Shown: positions 42,076-52,027 of the stretch, one piece after another
How positions within the stretch are numbered: position 1 is the stretch's first letter
How the letters are laid out: each line of letters opens with the position of its first letter
DNA from: Calditrichota bacterium
GTDB lineage: Bacteria; Electryoneota; RPQS01
Length of the DNA: 64,000 nt
Assembly (NCBI GenBank): GCA_020637445.1
Contig: JACJVZ010000001.1
Span: forward strand, 1,612,001-1,676,000
Direction: 5' to 3'
Translations under genes and position numbers: made by a program
Notes under the pieces: generated by a model
Databases searched by the model: none
The model's input: the letters and a program-made list of their open reading frames with translations, nothing else
Told to the model about the DNA's origin: nothing

Positions 42076-43455
42076 TTAGTCCACGGCGATCCCTTCCTCA
42101 CGGTACTCACGCAGTTTGTTGCGGAGAGTGCGGATTGAAATGCCGAGGGACTCTGCGGTTTTCGTACGGTTGTTGTCATGCACGCGTAGCGCACGGAAAA
42201 TAGCGGCCTTTTCGATTTCGGACAACGTTGCCGTGGCTTGCGCATCGAGCGTGAACATGGTTTCAGAGCTCGGCGAAGTTTCGATGCCGTCGAGATAGAG
42301 ATGCTTGGTACGAATGTGGGTGTCATCGCACATAATCACGGCGCGCTCCATCTTATGCTGCAATTCGCGGACATTGCCGGGCCATTCGTAGGACATCAAT
42401 TGCTCCATGGAGATTTCGTCGATGCCCTGAATATCTTTCGCATACTCGGTGGCATAGAAAGAAACGAAATGGCTGGCCAAAACGGGAATATCTTCGCGGC
42501 GGTCGCGCAATGGGCTTACCATGATCGGGCAGACGTTCAAACGGTGGAAGAGGTCTTCGCGGAATTGCTCGTCGGCGATGGCCTTCTTTAAGTCACGGTT
42601 GGTCGTAGCCACAATCCGGACGTCGATCTTGATGGTTTCGCGTCCGCCGAGTTTTTCGAATTCACGCTCTTGCAGCACACGCAAGAGTTTGGCTTGCATC
42701 GTCGGCGACATTTCGCTGACTTCGTCAAGCAGCAATGTTCCCCCGTGCGCCATTGCGAAGCGGCCCTCGACCGTCTTAATTGCACCGGTGAAGGCACCTT
42801 TTTCGTGTCCGAAGAGTTCCGATTCCATAAGAGTTTCGGGCATCGCGGCACAGTTGATTTTCACGAACGGGCCGCTGCGGCGCGGGCTGTTTTCATGCAG
42901 TGCACGGGCGATCAATTCCTTACCCGTCCCCGATTCGCCCTGAATTAGTACCGTCGCTTTGGTCGGCACGATCATCTCAAGTTGTTCGAGTACTTCGAGC
43001 ATCTTGGGAGATTGGCCCAGAATATTATTGAACTGGAATTTCGTTCCGAGTTCGCGTTTTAGTTGATAGTTTTCGAGTTTTAGTTTACGCGCTTCGAATG
43101 CTTTCTGTATGCGCAATAATAAGGTTTCCTGCGGGAACGGCTTCTCAAGGAAATCAATGGCTCCGTCTTTCAGCGCGGCGACCGCTTCCGGCACGCTTCC
43201 GTACTGCGTCATGATCACGACGTCCACTCCGGGGAATCTCTCGTGGACGGTTCGAAGGAGCTGAAGACCTGACATTTTGGGCATTCTGACGTCGGAAACG
43301 ATCACGTCGAACTGTTGTCCGTCTTCAAGCAGGCTTAGGGCTGTTTGGCCGTCTTCGCAGGCTTCGACAGCATAGTTTCTTCTTTTCAGCGTTTGGACCA
43401 GCCAGTCGCGAAAATGTTGTTCGTCATCTACAACCAAAATACGATTCTTGGCCAT
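42076..43455 (-). CDS. NtrC-family sigma-54 response regulator (FlrC/FlbD-like)
   Basis: Two-component activator of sigma-54 promoters, 459 aa from the ATG at 43455; GAGG is ten bases upstream, while the ATG three codons earlier is too close to it. Receiver domain: acidic pair Asp10/Asp11, phospho-acceptor Asp55, Lys105 region EKPF. AAA+ domain: Walker A GESGTGKE (173-180), GAFTGA loop (220-225) that contacts sigma-54, and GGTLLLDEVSEM. C-terminal Fis-type HTH: HDNNRTKTAESLGISIRTLRNKLREYR, which resembles flagellar regulators such as FlrC and FleR. No sensor kinase gene lies beside it. It probably drives the flgC and flgF promoters. Confidence 0.93.
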   Translation of the reverse strand: MAKNRILVVDDEQHFRDWLVQTLKRRNYAVEACEDGQTALSLLEDGQQFDVIVSDVRMPKMSGLQLLRTVHERFPGVDVVIMTQYGSVPEAVAALKDGAIDFLEKPFPQETLLLRIQKAFEARKLKLENYQLKRELGTKFQFNNILGQSPKMLEVLEQLEMIVPTKATVLIQGESGTGKELIARALHENSPRRSGPFVKINCAAMPETLMESELFGHEKGAFTGAIKTVEGRFAMAHGGTLLLDEVSEMSPTMQAKLLRVLQEREFEKLGGRETIKIDVRIVATTNRDLKKAIADEQFREDLFHRLNVCPIMVSPLRDRREDIPVLASHFVSFYATEYAKDIQGIDEISMEQLMSYEWPGNVRELQHKMERAVIMCDDTHIRTKHLYLDGIETSPSSETMFTLDAQATATLSEIEKAAIFRALRVHDNNRTKTAESLGISIRTLRNKLREYREEGIAVD

Positions 43456-43757
43456 AAGCAGCATCCTCGATTTAGCGTTCGGAAAGGGTCACTATACTTT
43501 GTAAAATCAGGAGTTGCGCCTCAAAACCCGCATTCTCCACGCTATAGCAAGTTCGACTACAACCTACGCTAAAATGGTAGGATACTGCGTGATTTGCCAT
43601 AGGCTTGCGCAATATAACAATGGATTTTGAGTTTGTCAAGCAGAATTTGCCGAGGGAAAGTGTTGCCGAGAGGCGGAGAGTTCTTCCTCCTATCTTGATT
43701 ATCGGCGGATTTTTCGGTACATTTAGAGTTCACATTAAGACTCACAAAAACAAATAG
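43456..43757. other. Divergent intergenic region between the response regulator and uvrA
   Basis: 302 bases without a convincing gene. A -10-like TATAGT for the regulator occurs at 43496-43491 on the minus strand, without a good -35 partner. The uvrA side is covered by the promoter entry at 43695-43723. No LexA-type operator was recognised. Confidence 0.45.
43695..43723 (+). promoter_or_regulatory. Possible sigma-70-type promoter of uvrA
   Basis: TTGATT (43695-43700) and TACATT (43718-43723) are separated by 17 bases and stand about 35 bases before the uvrA ATG. Both hexamers match the general consensus in four of six positions. Confidence 0.35.
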
Positions 43758-46631
43758 ATGGAATCCCCTTTCCTGCGCATTTCCGGAGCCCGCGAGCACA
43801 ATCTTCAGAATGTGTCTCTCGACCTGCCGCGCAACCGATTGATTGTTATTACTGGCATTTCCGGGTCCGGGAAGTCCTCTTTAGCATTTGATACGTTGTA
43901 TGCTGAGGGACAACGCAGGTATGTGGAATCCCTCTCGGCATATGCGCGGCAATTCCTCGGATTGATGGAAAAGCCGGACGTGGACGCGATTGAAGGCCTC
44001 TCGCCCGCGATCTCAATTCAACAGAAAGCGGGTATTCGCAATCCACGCTCGACCGTTGCGACGGTCACCGAGATCTACGATTACTTGAGGTTGTTATATG
44101 CGCGCATCGGCAAACCGCATTGTCCGAACTGCGGCAAACCGATTCAGCGGCAGACCGCGCAGGAAATCGTCGACGCGCTCTTGCAGCTCCCTGAAGGCAC
44201 GAAGATTCAGTTGCTCGCGCCTGTCGTTTCGGGCCGCAAGGGTGAGTACAAGGATATTTTCGAGAACATCCAGCGCGACGGATTTGTGCGCGTGCGCGTG
44301 GACGGCGAAATTCGTTCGCTCGACGAGAAGATCGAGTTGAACAAGAAACTCCGTCACACGATTGAAGTCGTGGTGGACCGACTTGTGATTAAAGACGGTC
44401 TGCGTTCGCGCATGACGGACTCAGTGGAAACGACGCTGCGTCTCTCCAGCGGACTTTTGATCGCGGCGATTGAAGGCCGGAAAGAGCGCATCTTCAGTGA
44501 ACGCTTCGCCTGTCCCGATTGCAATATCTCGATTCAGGAAGTCGAGCCGCGACTCTTCAGCTTCAACTCTCCCTTTGGCGCCTGCGAGCGCTGCACGGGA
44601 CTCGGCTTCAAGATGGAGATCGACCCGGAGCGAATCGTTCCGAACGACGAACTCTCGATCGAAGAAGGAGCGGTGTCGACGTTGTCCGGCGGCGCGGAGG
44701 GCTGGTACGGCAACATGCTCGAAGCCACGGCCAAGAAATTCAAGATTCCCTTGACCGTGCCGTGGAAGAAGCTCAAAGCGGAACATAAGCAAATCATTCT
44801 CTACGGCTCGGGCAAGAAGGAAGTCGCTTTCGTTTGGGAAGGACAGAAGTCGCGCTTCGAGACGATGGGCAAATGGGAAGGCGTGATTCCCAATCTGATG
44901 CGCCGCTATCAACAGACGTCGTCGACGCAAGTTCGCGAGTGGATTGAAGACTTCATGGGCAACATCCCCTGCCCTGCCTGCGGCGGCGCGCGGCTGAAAC
45001 CCGAAGCTCTGGCCGTGCTGGTCAACAATCAAAACATCAATCAGGTCTGCGACCTCTCTATCGGTCACGCGCACGATTTTTTCAAAGGACTCGATCTGAA
45101 CGAACGCGACACGATCATCGCCAAGCAGATTTTGAAGGAAGTCCGCGAGCGCTTGACCTTTTTGCTTGACGTCGGTTTGGATTACCTGACATTGAATCGC
45201 GCGGCGGGAAGTCTTTCCGGCGGCGAAGCGCAGCGCATTCGCTTGGCGACTCAAATCGGCTCGCAATTGACGGGCGTGATGTACATTCTTGATGAGCCCT
45301 CAATCGGTTTGCATCAGCGCGATAACGATAGACTGATTGCGACGCTTCAAAGACTGCGCGACATCGGCAATACGGTCATCGTCGTCGAACATGACCGCGA
45401 CACCATCGAAGCCGCCGACCACGTCGTGGACTTGGGTCCCGGAGCGGGTCGTCACGGCGGAAAAGTTGTCGCCGAGGGAACACCGTTTGAAGTGGCGAAG
45501 GATGAGAAATCTTTGACCGGACGATTTTTGAGCGGACTCGATGCGATTGAGGTGCCGCAGGAACGGCGACCGGGAATTGGCAAAAGTTTGGGTGTGCGGC
45601 GCGCGCGCGGAAACAACTTGAAAGATGTTTCTGTGGATGTACCGCTGGGAACGTTCACCGTGGTGACGGGTGTGTCGGGATCAGGAAAATCTTCGCTGAT
45701 CAATGAGACTCTATACCGCGCGTTGGCACAGCGATTCTATTCCTCGAAAGAGCCGCCGCTTCCGTATGGCCAGTTGACGGGATTGCAATACCTAGATAAG
45801 GTGATCGACATCGATCAATCACCGATTGGCCGCACGCCGCGCTCGAATCCGGCAACGTACACGGGACTCTTCACGGTAATCCGCGATCTTTTCAGCCAAC
45901 TTCCCGAGGCAAAGATTCGCGGATACAAACCGGGGCGCTTCTCGTTCAATGTGAAGGGGGGTCGTTGCGAGAATTGCCAAGGCGACGGCATTATCAAAAT
46001 TGAGATGCACTTCCTTCCCGATGTATACGTGCCGTGCGAAGTTTGTCACGGGAAGCGCTACAACCGCGAAACGCTCGAAGTACGGTGGAAAGGCAAGTCT
46101 ATCGCCGACGTGCTGGAGATGAGCGTCTCCGAAGCGCGCGAGTTTTTCGAGAGCATGCCCTCGATTGCAAGGAAACTTGCGACACTTGAAGAAGTCGGAT
46201 TGGGTTATATTCATCTCGGTCAACAGGCTACGACGCTCTCCGGAGGCGAAGCGCAGCGCGTGAAGCTCGCGACTGAGCTTTCGCGCGTCGCTACGGGCCG
46301 CACAATCTACATTTTGGACGAACCGACGACGGGGCTGCACTTCCACGACATCAAGCTCTTGCTCAAAGTGCTGCACACGCTGGTCGATCGAGGGAATACG
46401 GTGCTCGTAATCGAACACAATCTCGACGTGATCAAGACTGCCGACTGGATCATCGACTTGGGTCCGGAAGGCGGCGAGCGCGGCGGCGAAATATTGGTGG
46501 CGGGAACGCCCGAAGATGTCGCGAAGCACAAATTGAGTCACACGGGCAGATATTTGAACCTCGAACTTGCGGCGCGACGCAACAGCTCCAAGACTTCAAA
46601 CAAGAAGCGGAAGGCGGAGGCCAGCGTTTGA
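43758..46631 (+). CDS. uvrA: Excinuclease ABC subunit UvrA
   Basis: DNA damage recognition ATPase of nucleotide excision repair. The 957 aa match the family. First Walker A GISGSGKSS at about 33-41, a CPNCGKPIQRQ zinc site in the first half, signature LSGGEAQRIRLATQIGS and LDEPSIGLHQRD. The second ATPase half has GVSGSGKSSLINETLYRAL, the zinc finger CENCQGDGIIKIEMHF...CEVCHGKRYN, and LSGGEAQRVKLATELS with LDEPTTGLHFHD. All expected motifs are intact. Its TGA stop overlaps the TTG start of the M28 peptidase. Confidence 0.98.
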   Translation: MESPFLRISGAREHNLQNVSLDLPRNRLIVITGISGSGKSSLAFDTLYAEGQRRYVESLSAYARQFLGLMEKPDVDAIEGLSPAISIQQKAGIRNPRSTVATVTEIYDYLRLLYARIGKPHCPNCGKPIQRQTAQEIVDALLQLPEGTKIQLLAPVVSGRKGEYKDIFENIQRDGFVRVRVDGEIRSLDEKIELNKKLRHTIEVVVDRLVIKDGLRSRMTDSVETTLRLSSGLLIAAIEGRKERIFSERFACPDCNISIQEVEPRLFSFNSPFGACERCTGLGFKMEIDPERIVPNDELSIEEGAVSTLSGGAEGWYGNMLEATAKKFKIPLTVPWKKLKAEHKQIILYGSGKKEVAFVWEGQKSRFETMGKWEGVIPNLMRRYQQTSSTQVREWIEDFMGNIPCPACGGARLKPEALAVLVNNQNINQVCDLSIGHAHDFFKGLDLNERDTIIAKQILKEVRERLTFLLDVGLDYLTLNRAAGSLSGGEAQRIRLATQIGSQLTGVMYILDEPSIGLHQRDNDRLIATLQRLRDIGNTVIVVEHDRDTIEAADHVVDLGPGAGRHGGKVVAEGTPFEVAKDEKSLTGRFLSGLDAIEVPQERRPGIGKSLGVRRARGNNLKDVSVDVPLGTFTVVTGVSGSGKSSLINETLYRALAQRFYSSKEPPLPYGQLTGLQYLDKVIDIDQSPIGRTPRSNPATYTGLFTVIRDLFSQLPEAKIRGYKPGRFSFNVKGGRCENCQGDGIIKIEMHFLPDVYVPCEVCHGKRYNRETLEVRWKGKSIADVLEMSVSEAREFFESMPSIARKLATLEEVGLGYIHLGQQATTLSGGEAQRVKLATELSRVATGRTIYILDEPTTGLHFHDIKLLLKVLHTLVDRGNTVLVIEHNLDVIKTADWIIDLGPEGGERGGEILVAGTPEDVAKHKLSHTGRYLNLELAARRNSSKTSNKKRKAEASV

Positions 46632-48808
46632 TCAAATGTATTGTACTTTTTCTTGCGATAAGCTCGCTTGTTTTCGCATTCGACGCACAGCGCGCATACG
46701 ATTTTGCAAACGAACTTTCAAGCGAAAAATATGAGGGGCGCAGGTCAGGGCATCCGGGCGGACTAAAAGCCGAAGAATACGTCGCCGACTATTGCAAGAC
46801 TCTTGGACTGAGTCCGTTAGGAACGAACGGTTATTTTCAAGAAGTGCCTATGCTGGTCACTCAAGAGCAGAGTTCGTCATTTTCGATCACGAACTCGGAG
46901 CTGGGTAAAATCAGTTTTGTTCAAGGATTGGATTACACGCTAATCACGCATTCCGGGTCGCGGTACGTCAACGCCGAAGCAGTGCTTGTGGGACACGGAA
47001 TTGTCGCCGAAGAAAAAGGACTCAACGATTACGGGGACGTGGACGTGCGCGGCAAAGTCGTCGTGATTCAGCGGGGCGCACCGAAAAGCGCATACAGTTT
47101 TGACAACGAACGCAGTCGCACTAAGACGCTCGCTTGGGCTAAAGAACGCGGAGCGGCGGCGGTCATGTGGCATGACCGCACCTTTCCGGTCAACGGGGCC
47201 GCGATTCCGGCAGACAGCTACACACCTGATATGCCGATGCTCTATGTCGGCGACCGCGTGCTGCAAGTATTACTCGAGAACACCGGCTTCTCGTTAAAGA
47301 GCTATCAAGACAAAATCAATTCAGGCGCCGCGCCGCTTGAAACCGGAAAACAAGTTTCGCTCTCCGTCGCGACCAAAGAACTTAAAGGCAAGAACGGCAG
47401 CAATGTCATTGCCGTGAGACTTGGCTCGGACGCCGTTTTGAAGAATGAAGTTATTGTCGTCGGCGGACATTTGGATCACTGCGGAGCAACTGCGGGCGGA
47501 ATCGTTTACAACGGCGCCGACGACGACGCGTCGGGCAGCGCGCTTGTCGCCGAGCTTGCCCGCGTCGTTGCAGAAGCTCCCGCGATGAAGCGCACGGTGA
47601 TGTTCATCTGGTTCACCGGCGAAGAAGACGGACTCTTGGGCAGCAAGTACTTCGTGCAACATCCGACCATTCCGTTCGGCAATATCGTATCGATGCTGAA
47701 TTTTGACATGGTGGGGCAAGGCGACGGTGGAGCGACGATCGTCGGACTTGAACTCTTGGGTAATGTCGGGAAGGCTTGGGCGGACTCACTGGCACTACTT
47801 GAAAAAGGCCCGAAGCTATACGGCTATGACGGTGACGCGTCAAGCGACTATGGCCCGTTCGTTGGCGGCGGCGCACCGGGCGTCGCGTTCTTCTCGTCGG
47901 GAAGCCATCCGTTTTATCACCAATTCAGTGACGACGGCAAGTGGTTGAACGTCGAATCATTCAAGAGCGTCGGCGAACAAGCTGAGGCTCTGCTTACGAA
48001 CCTTGCCAATCGTCAAGGCTCGCTGGCGAGTCGTTCAGATTCGCTCAAGATGATCAGCCGGTTTGCGACGACGATCGACCTTGACGGATATTTTCTCGAT
48101 CCGCAGGGAACGGTCAAATCATCCAGTTCAATCGAAGTCGCATGGCTGCCGCACAACTCGGACGTACCGATGAGCGATATGGTCAACCGGATTTCGCACT
48201 TCCTGGCTTTTTGCAATTCAAAGAAGATTGTATGTTCCGGCTTGAAAGATGCTGTTGGAAAGCAGAGCGAACTGAAGCGGGGAACGGTTCTGGCTATTCC
48301 TGAGATAAGTTTGCGTGCGCGTCCCATTGAAGACGCACTTGCGCTTGCCAAGTTGGGATTGTCGATGGTGAGTTTGATGCCGACTTCCGACGCAGTGAAG
48401 ATGGCCATGCCCGATCAGCTTTTCAACACTTTGAAAGACAACGGGGTTTATGCTCTGATTCCGATGGACTATAACACATCGGCGCGCGTGCAACGGTGGG
48501 GCTCGCAAGGTATCGTTACGACGTCTCTCGCGCAATTCGCCGAGTCCCCCGCGGAGATTCGCGACTCTTTGCTGACGAGCGACGCCTTGCTTTTGATTGA
48601 CGTGGTCTCGCCGCCGACCGCAGAGCAACTTGAAACGGTTCGCGCCGGAAGCCAGCGGTACGTACATTTGAACTTCGGCGAGTCCTTTGACGATTTGCGC
48701 GACAGCGATCAGAAGAAGGCTTTCACGAAACTTTATGAAGCGGGCTTCACGCGCGACGAAATATTCCTCATGACAGGAAAGAATTTGAACAGATTTTTGA
48801 ACGGATAG
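46628..48808 (+). CDS. Exported M28-family metallopeptidase with PA insert and extra C-terminal domain
   Basis: Predicted secreted aminopeptidase, 726 aa. The TTG start at 46628 has GGAGG seven bases upstream and yields a signal peptide (about 1-17). A PA-type domain lies at about 105-215. The M28 zinc site is complete: His281 (GGHLDH), Asp298 (NGADDDASGS), catalytic Glu332 with Glu333, Asp360 (NFDMVG) and His431 (HPFYHQFSD). The last ~250 residues are an extra domain whose end (GFTRDEIFLMTGKNLNRFL) resembles the end of M19 dipeptidases, but without clear metal ligands, so it may be an inactive relative. Coupled to uvrA only by overlap; function unrelated. Confidence 0.9.
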   Translation: MIKCIVLFLAISSLVFAFDAQRAYDFANELSSEKYEGRRSGHPGGLKAEEYVADYCKTLGLSPLGTNGYFQEVPMLVTQEQSSSFSITNSELGKISFVQGLDYTLITHSGSRYVNAEAVLVGHGIVAEEKGLNDYGDVDVRGKVVVIQRGAPKSAYSFDNERSRTKTLAWAKERGAAAVMWHDRTFPVNGAAIPADSYTPDMPMLYVGDRVLQVLLENTGFSLKSYQDKINSGAAPLETGKQVSLSVATKELKGKNGSNVIAVRLGSDAVLKNEVIVVGGHLDHCGATAGGIVYNGADDDASGSALVAELARVVAEAPAMKRTVMFIWFTGEEDGLLGSKYFVQHPTIPFGNIVSMLNFDMVGQGDGGATIVGLELLGNVGKAWADSLALLEKGPKLYGYDGDASSDYGPFVGGGAPGVAFFSSGSHPFYHQFSDDGKWLNVESFKSVGEQAEALLTNLANRQGSLASRSDSLKMISRFATTIDLDGYFLDPQGTVKSSSSIEVAWLPHNSDVPMSDMVNRISHFLAFCNSKKIVCSGLKDAVGKQSELKRGTVLAIPEISLRARPIEDALALAKLGLSMVSLMPTSDAVKMAMPDQLFNTLKDNGVYALIPMDYNTSARVQRWGSQGIVTTSLAQFAESPAEIRDSLLTSDALLLIDVVSPPTAEQLETVRAGSQRYVHLNFGESFDDLRDSDQKKAFTKLYEAGFTRDEIFLMTGKNLNRFLNG

Positions 48809-48817
48809 TTTGGTACG

Positions 48818-49849
48818 ATGAGTGTCTTATACGAAAAACTGAGCCGCCTCGATCCGGAGTATTACACCGAAAAACGTGTGGCTCCGATGGTCGAGGCTGT
48901 GGAACGAATCAAGAAACTCAAACGCGACCGCAATGCCGTCGTACTTGCGCATAATTACCAGCGACCGGAGATTTTTGAAGTCGCGGATTTCTTAGGCGAC
49001 TCGCTCGGATTGTCCTTAAAGGCCGCCGAAGTGAAGGATGCGGACGTTATCGTATTTTGCGGCGTGCATTTCATGGCCGAGACCGCGAAAATTGTCAATC
49101 CTGAGAAGACGGTCTTGCTACCGAATCTCTCTGCAGGCTGTTCGCTTGCGGACATGGCCACAGCGCAGGACGTCGCCGCGCGCAAAGCCGAGCTGAAGAA
49201 GACGTATCCCGACTTACAAGTCGTAACTTATGTGAACACGACCGCCGACGTGAAAGCCGAGTCGGACGCATGCTGCACGAGTTCGAATGCCGTCTCCGTC
49301 GTGCGCGCGCTGGAAAGCGATCACATTTTGTTCGCCCCCGATCAAAATCTCGCGCGCCACGTGGCATTGCACGTTCCCGACAAAACCGTGATCGCATGGG
49401 ACGGCTATTGCTACGTGCATCACCAGATCACGCCGGAAACGATCATGACGATGCGCCGGCAGATTCCCGGGATTAAGATATTGGTGCATCCCGAGTGCCG
49501 TGACGACGTGCTGAAGCTCGCCGATGCAGCTCTTTCAACGTCAGGCATGGTGGACTATGCCGAAGCGAGTGACGCGACAGATTTCCTCGCCGTTACCGAG
49601 TGCGGACTGTCCGACCTTTTGCAAATCAGCGTACCTGACAAGAATTTCTACCGCGCCTGCAAGATTTGCCGTTTCATGAAAGCGATTTCATTGGACGACG
49701 TGGAGCAGTCACTGTTGCAGAACCGCTTTGAAATCAACGTCGACGAGCCCGTTCGTAAGAAAGCGCAACGCGCGTTGGAACGGATGTTCGAGTTGACGGG
49801 CGAAACACGAGACAATTTGACGTTGCCGCAAGACGTGGCCAACGAATAA
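48818..49849 (+). CDS. nadA: Quinolinate synthase NadA
   Basis: Iron-sulfur enzyme that condenses iminoaspartate with dihydroxyacetone phosphate to quinolinate in NAD synthesis. The 343 aa show AHNYQRPEIFEVADFLGDSLGL near the start and the three cluster cysteines in FCGVHFMAETAKI, SDACCTSSNAV (second cysteine region) and CKICRFMKAISLDDVE. The aspartate oxidase gene nadB is not adjacent; the next gene, aspA, shares aspartate as substrate. Confidence 0.96.
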   Translation: MSVLYEKLSRLDPEYYTEKRVAPMVEAVERIKKLKRDRNAVVLAHNYQRPEIFEVADFLGDSLGLSLKAAEVKDADVIVFCGVHFMAETAKIVNPEKTVLLPNLSAGCSLADMATAQDVAARKAELKKTYPDLQVVTYVNTTADVKAESDACCTSSNAVSVVRALESDHILFAPDQNLARHVALHVPDKTVIAWDGYCYVHHQITPETIMTMRRQIPGIKILVHPECRDDVLKLADAALSTSGMVDYAEASDATDFLAVTECGLSDLLQISVPDKNFYRACKICRFMKAISLDDVEQSLLQNRFEINVDEPVRKKAQRALERMFELTGETRDNLTLPQDVANE

Positions 49850-49871
49850 GCAGAACTTAAAGACAAAGAAA

Positions 49872-51290
49872 ATGAGCAGCGAGTTTAGAATTGAGAAGGA
49901 CTCACTGGGAGAACTTCAAGTTCCAGTGAATGCTTACTACGGCGTACAAACCGCGCGCGCCGTGGCGAATTTTCCGATTTCGGGCATCCGCCCGCATCCC
50001 GTATTTGTGAAGGCATATGTCACGATTAAGCGTTCCGCGGCGGTCGTGCACCGCGATTTGAAATTGCTGACCGAAGAGCAGGCCGACGCGATCATCAAGG
50101 CGGCGGACGAAATGCTCGAAGGCAAGCTCGCCGATCAAATCGTAGTCGACGCTTATCAGGCGGGCGCAGGCACCTCGACGAACATGAACGTCAACGAAGT
50201 GCTGGCCAATCGGGCGGCGGAACTGCTCGGTTTGCCGCGCGGCAACTACAGCAAGATCAGTCCGAACGACCACGTCAACATGGCGCAGTCAACCAATGAC
50301 TCGTATCCGGCGGCAATTCGAATTGGTTTAAGTCTCAAGTTTCCAGATTTGCTCAGATCGGTGGACATGGCCATCAATGCGCTCGACGCGAAAGCTAAAG
50401 AGTTTGACGATGTGATCAAGAGCGCACGCACGCACTTGCAGGACGCCGTGCCGATACGTTTGGGTCAGGAGTTTGGGGGCTATGCTTCCGTGATGCGCCG
50501 TTGCAAAGAGCGGTTGATCGCCGCTGAAAAAGAACTGCGTCAACTAAACCTCGGCGGCACGGCCGCGGGCACGGGCATGAACGCGCATCCGGAATATCGC
50601 GCTCGAGTTGCCAAGGAAATCTCCGGCAAGACGGGAATTCAATTTCATCCTGCCGAGAATCTCTTCGAAGTTACACAGAGCTTGGGCGACTTCCTGCACT
50701 TCTCGTCCGCGCTTCGCTTACTTGCGCTCGAGTTGGGCAAAATCGTTTCCGACTTGCGTTATCTGAGCAGCGGCCCACGCACGGGCTTGCAGGAAATTTA
50801 TCTTCCGGCCGTTCAGCCGGGTTCGTCGATCATGCCCGGAAAAGTCAATCCCTCTATGGCCGAGATGATGAATCAAGTCTGCTATCAAGTCGTCGGCTTC
50901 GATCAAACGGTCGCCTATTGCGCACAGGCCGGACAGATGGACTTGAACGTGATGATGCCAGTCGTGAACTACAATTTGCAGCAATCGCTGCACATACTTG
51001 AAACTTCAATTGAAGTCTTCACTAAGCGCTGCATCGAAGGCATCACCGTCGACCGCGAACGCTGCAAGATGTATTTCGAATCGTCGGTCGGCATGGCCAC
51101 GATCATGAATCCGTACATCGGCTATTTGAAGGCCGCCGAACTCGCCAAGGAATCGGTGAAGACGGGCAAATCGATTGTCGATTTGATTCGTGAACACAAA
51201 TTGCTCACCGAAGAGCAAATGAAGGAGATTCTCGAGCCGCGCAGATTGACGGATCCCGATTTGCAGTCTGCCGGAGCCGGCGGCGGTTGA
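49872..51290 (+). CDS. aspA: Aspartate ammonia-lyase AspA
   Basis: Converts aspartate to fumarate and ammonia. The 472 aa match the family length. The start EKDSLGELQVPVNAYYGVQTARAVANFPISG distinguishes AspA from class II fumarase; the flexible catalytic loop signature GSSIMPGKVNP is at 317-327, and SVGMATIMNPYIGY is also AspA-like. The fumarase/aspartase split is made from sequence pattern only, so a fumarase activity is not fully excluded. Starts 22 bases after nadA. Confidence 0.92.
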   Translation: MSSEFRIEKDSLGELQVPVNAYYGVQTARAVANFPISGIRPHPVFVKAYVTIKRSAAVVHRDLKLLTEEQADAIIKAADEMLEGKLADQIVVDAYQAGAGTSTNMNVNEVLANRAAELLGLPRGNYSKISPNDHVNMAQSTNDSYPAAIRIGLSLKFPDLLRSVDMAINALDAKAKEFDDVIKSARTHLQDAVPIRLGQEFGGYASVMRRCKERLIAAEKELRQLNLGGTAAGTGMNAHPEYRARVAKEISGKTGIQFHPAENLFEVTQSLGDFLHFSSALRLLALELGKIVSDLRYLSSGPRTGLQEIYLPAVQPGSSIMPGKVNPSMAEMMNQVCYQVVGFDQTVAYCAQAGQMDLNVMMPVVNYNLQQSLHILETSIEVFTKRCIEGITVDRERCKMYFESSVGMATIMNPYIGYLKAAELAKESVKTGKSIVDLIREHKLLTEEQMKEILEPRRLTDPDLQSAGAGGG

Positions 51291-51294
51291 TCGT

Positions 51295-52023
51295 TTGCCG
51301 ATTCACGATTACATAATTCTTGCCGCAGGCGCGCTGATGGCCGCAACCGTATCCGGTGTGGCCGGAGTCGGCGGCGGCATGGTCTACCTCCCGATACTCG
51401 CGGAAATCGTCGGCATGCGGCTGGCGGTTCCGTATCTTTCACTCTTGCTCTTAGCGGGGAATTTTTCGCGTGCTTATTTTGCGCGCAAGGGCATTGACTG
51501 GCAAGTGCTGCGCGCGTTTTTGCTCACGGCGATTCCCGGCGCGGCGATTGGAGCCCTCGGCTATTCGTTTCTACCGGCGATTTGGATTGCCAAATTGCTC
51601 GGAGCGTACTTGCTGATTTATGTCGGCCTGAATTTTCTGCGTGTGCAGTGGCCGAAGACGGCGAACCTCCGTTCTATGTCGTGGATCGGCATTCCCGCCG
51701 GAGTTTCAAGCGGAGTCGTCGGCGGGTCAGGGCTGATCATCGCACCGTATTTTCTCCGCTATGGTTTGGTGAAGGAAGCCTTCATCGGCACGGAAGCACT
51801 TGCGGCGGCGGGCACACACGTGACGAAAGCCATCGTGTGGGGCGGGACGTCGGTTCTTACGATGAAAGACGTCATCCTGCTTTTGCCCTTGACGGTATTA
51901 ATGGTGGCAGGATCGTACTTTGGAAAGATATTGGTTTCAAGAATGCGCGCGCGGCTTTTCCGCGGCATTCTATTGATGGTATTGGCAGCGGTCGGAATTC
52001 GTTTTTTATTTTTCTTCGGGTAG
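51295..52023 (+). CDS. TauE/SafE-family membrane permease
   Basis: Putative anion (sulfonate, sulfite or organic acid) permease, 242 aa with about eight transmembrane helices. Both family repeats are visible: AATVSGVAGVGGGMVYLPIL near the N terminus and IPAGVSSGVVGGSGLIIAPYFL in the middle. The start is TTG, four bases after aspA, without a convincing ribosome-binding site, so the exact start is uncertain. Substrate cannot be told from sequence; location after aspA might hint at an organic acid. Confidence 0.88.
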   Translation: MPIHDYIILAAGALMAATVSGVAGVGGGMVYLPILAEIVGMRLAVPYLSLLLLAGNFSRAYFARKGIDWQVLRAFLLTAIPGAAIGALGYSFLPAIWIAKLLGAYLLIYVGLNFLRVQWPKTANLRSMSWIGIPAGVSSGVVGGSGLIIAPYFLRYGLVKEAFIGTEALAAAGTHVTKAIVWGGTSVLTMKDVILLLPLTVLMVAGSYFGKILVSRMRARLFRGILLMVLAAVGIRFLFFFG

Positions 52024-52027
52024 CACC

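Noticed and set aside
44421..45266. 281-codon minus-strand frame opposite uvrA
   Set aside because: Shadow of uvrA, which has all its motifs on the plus strand.
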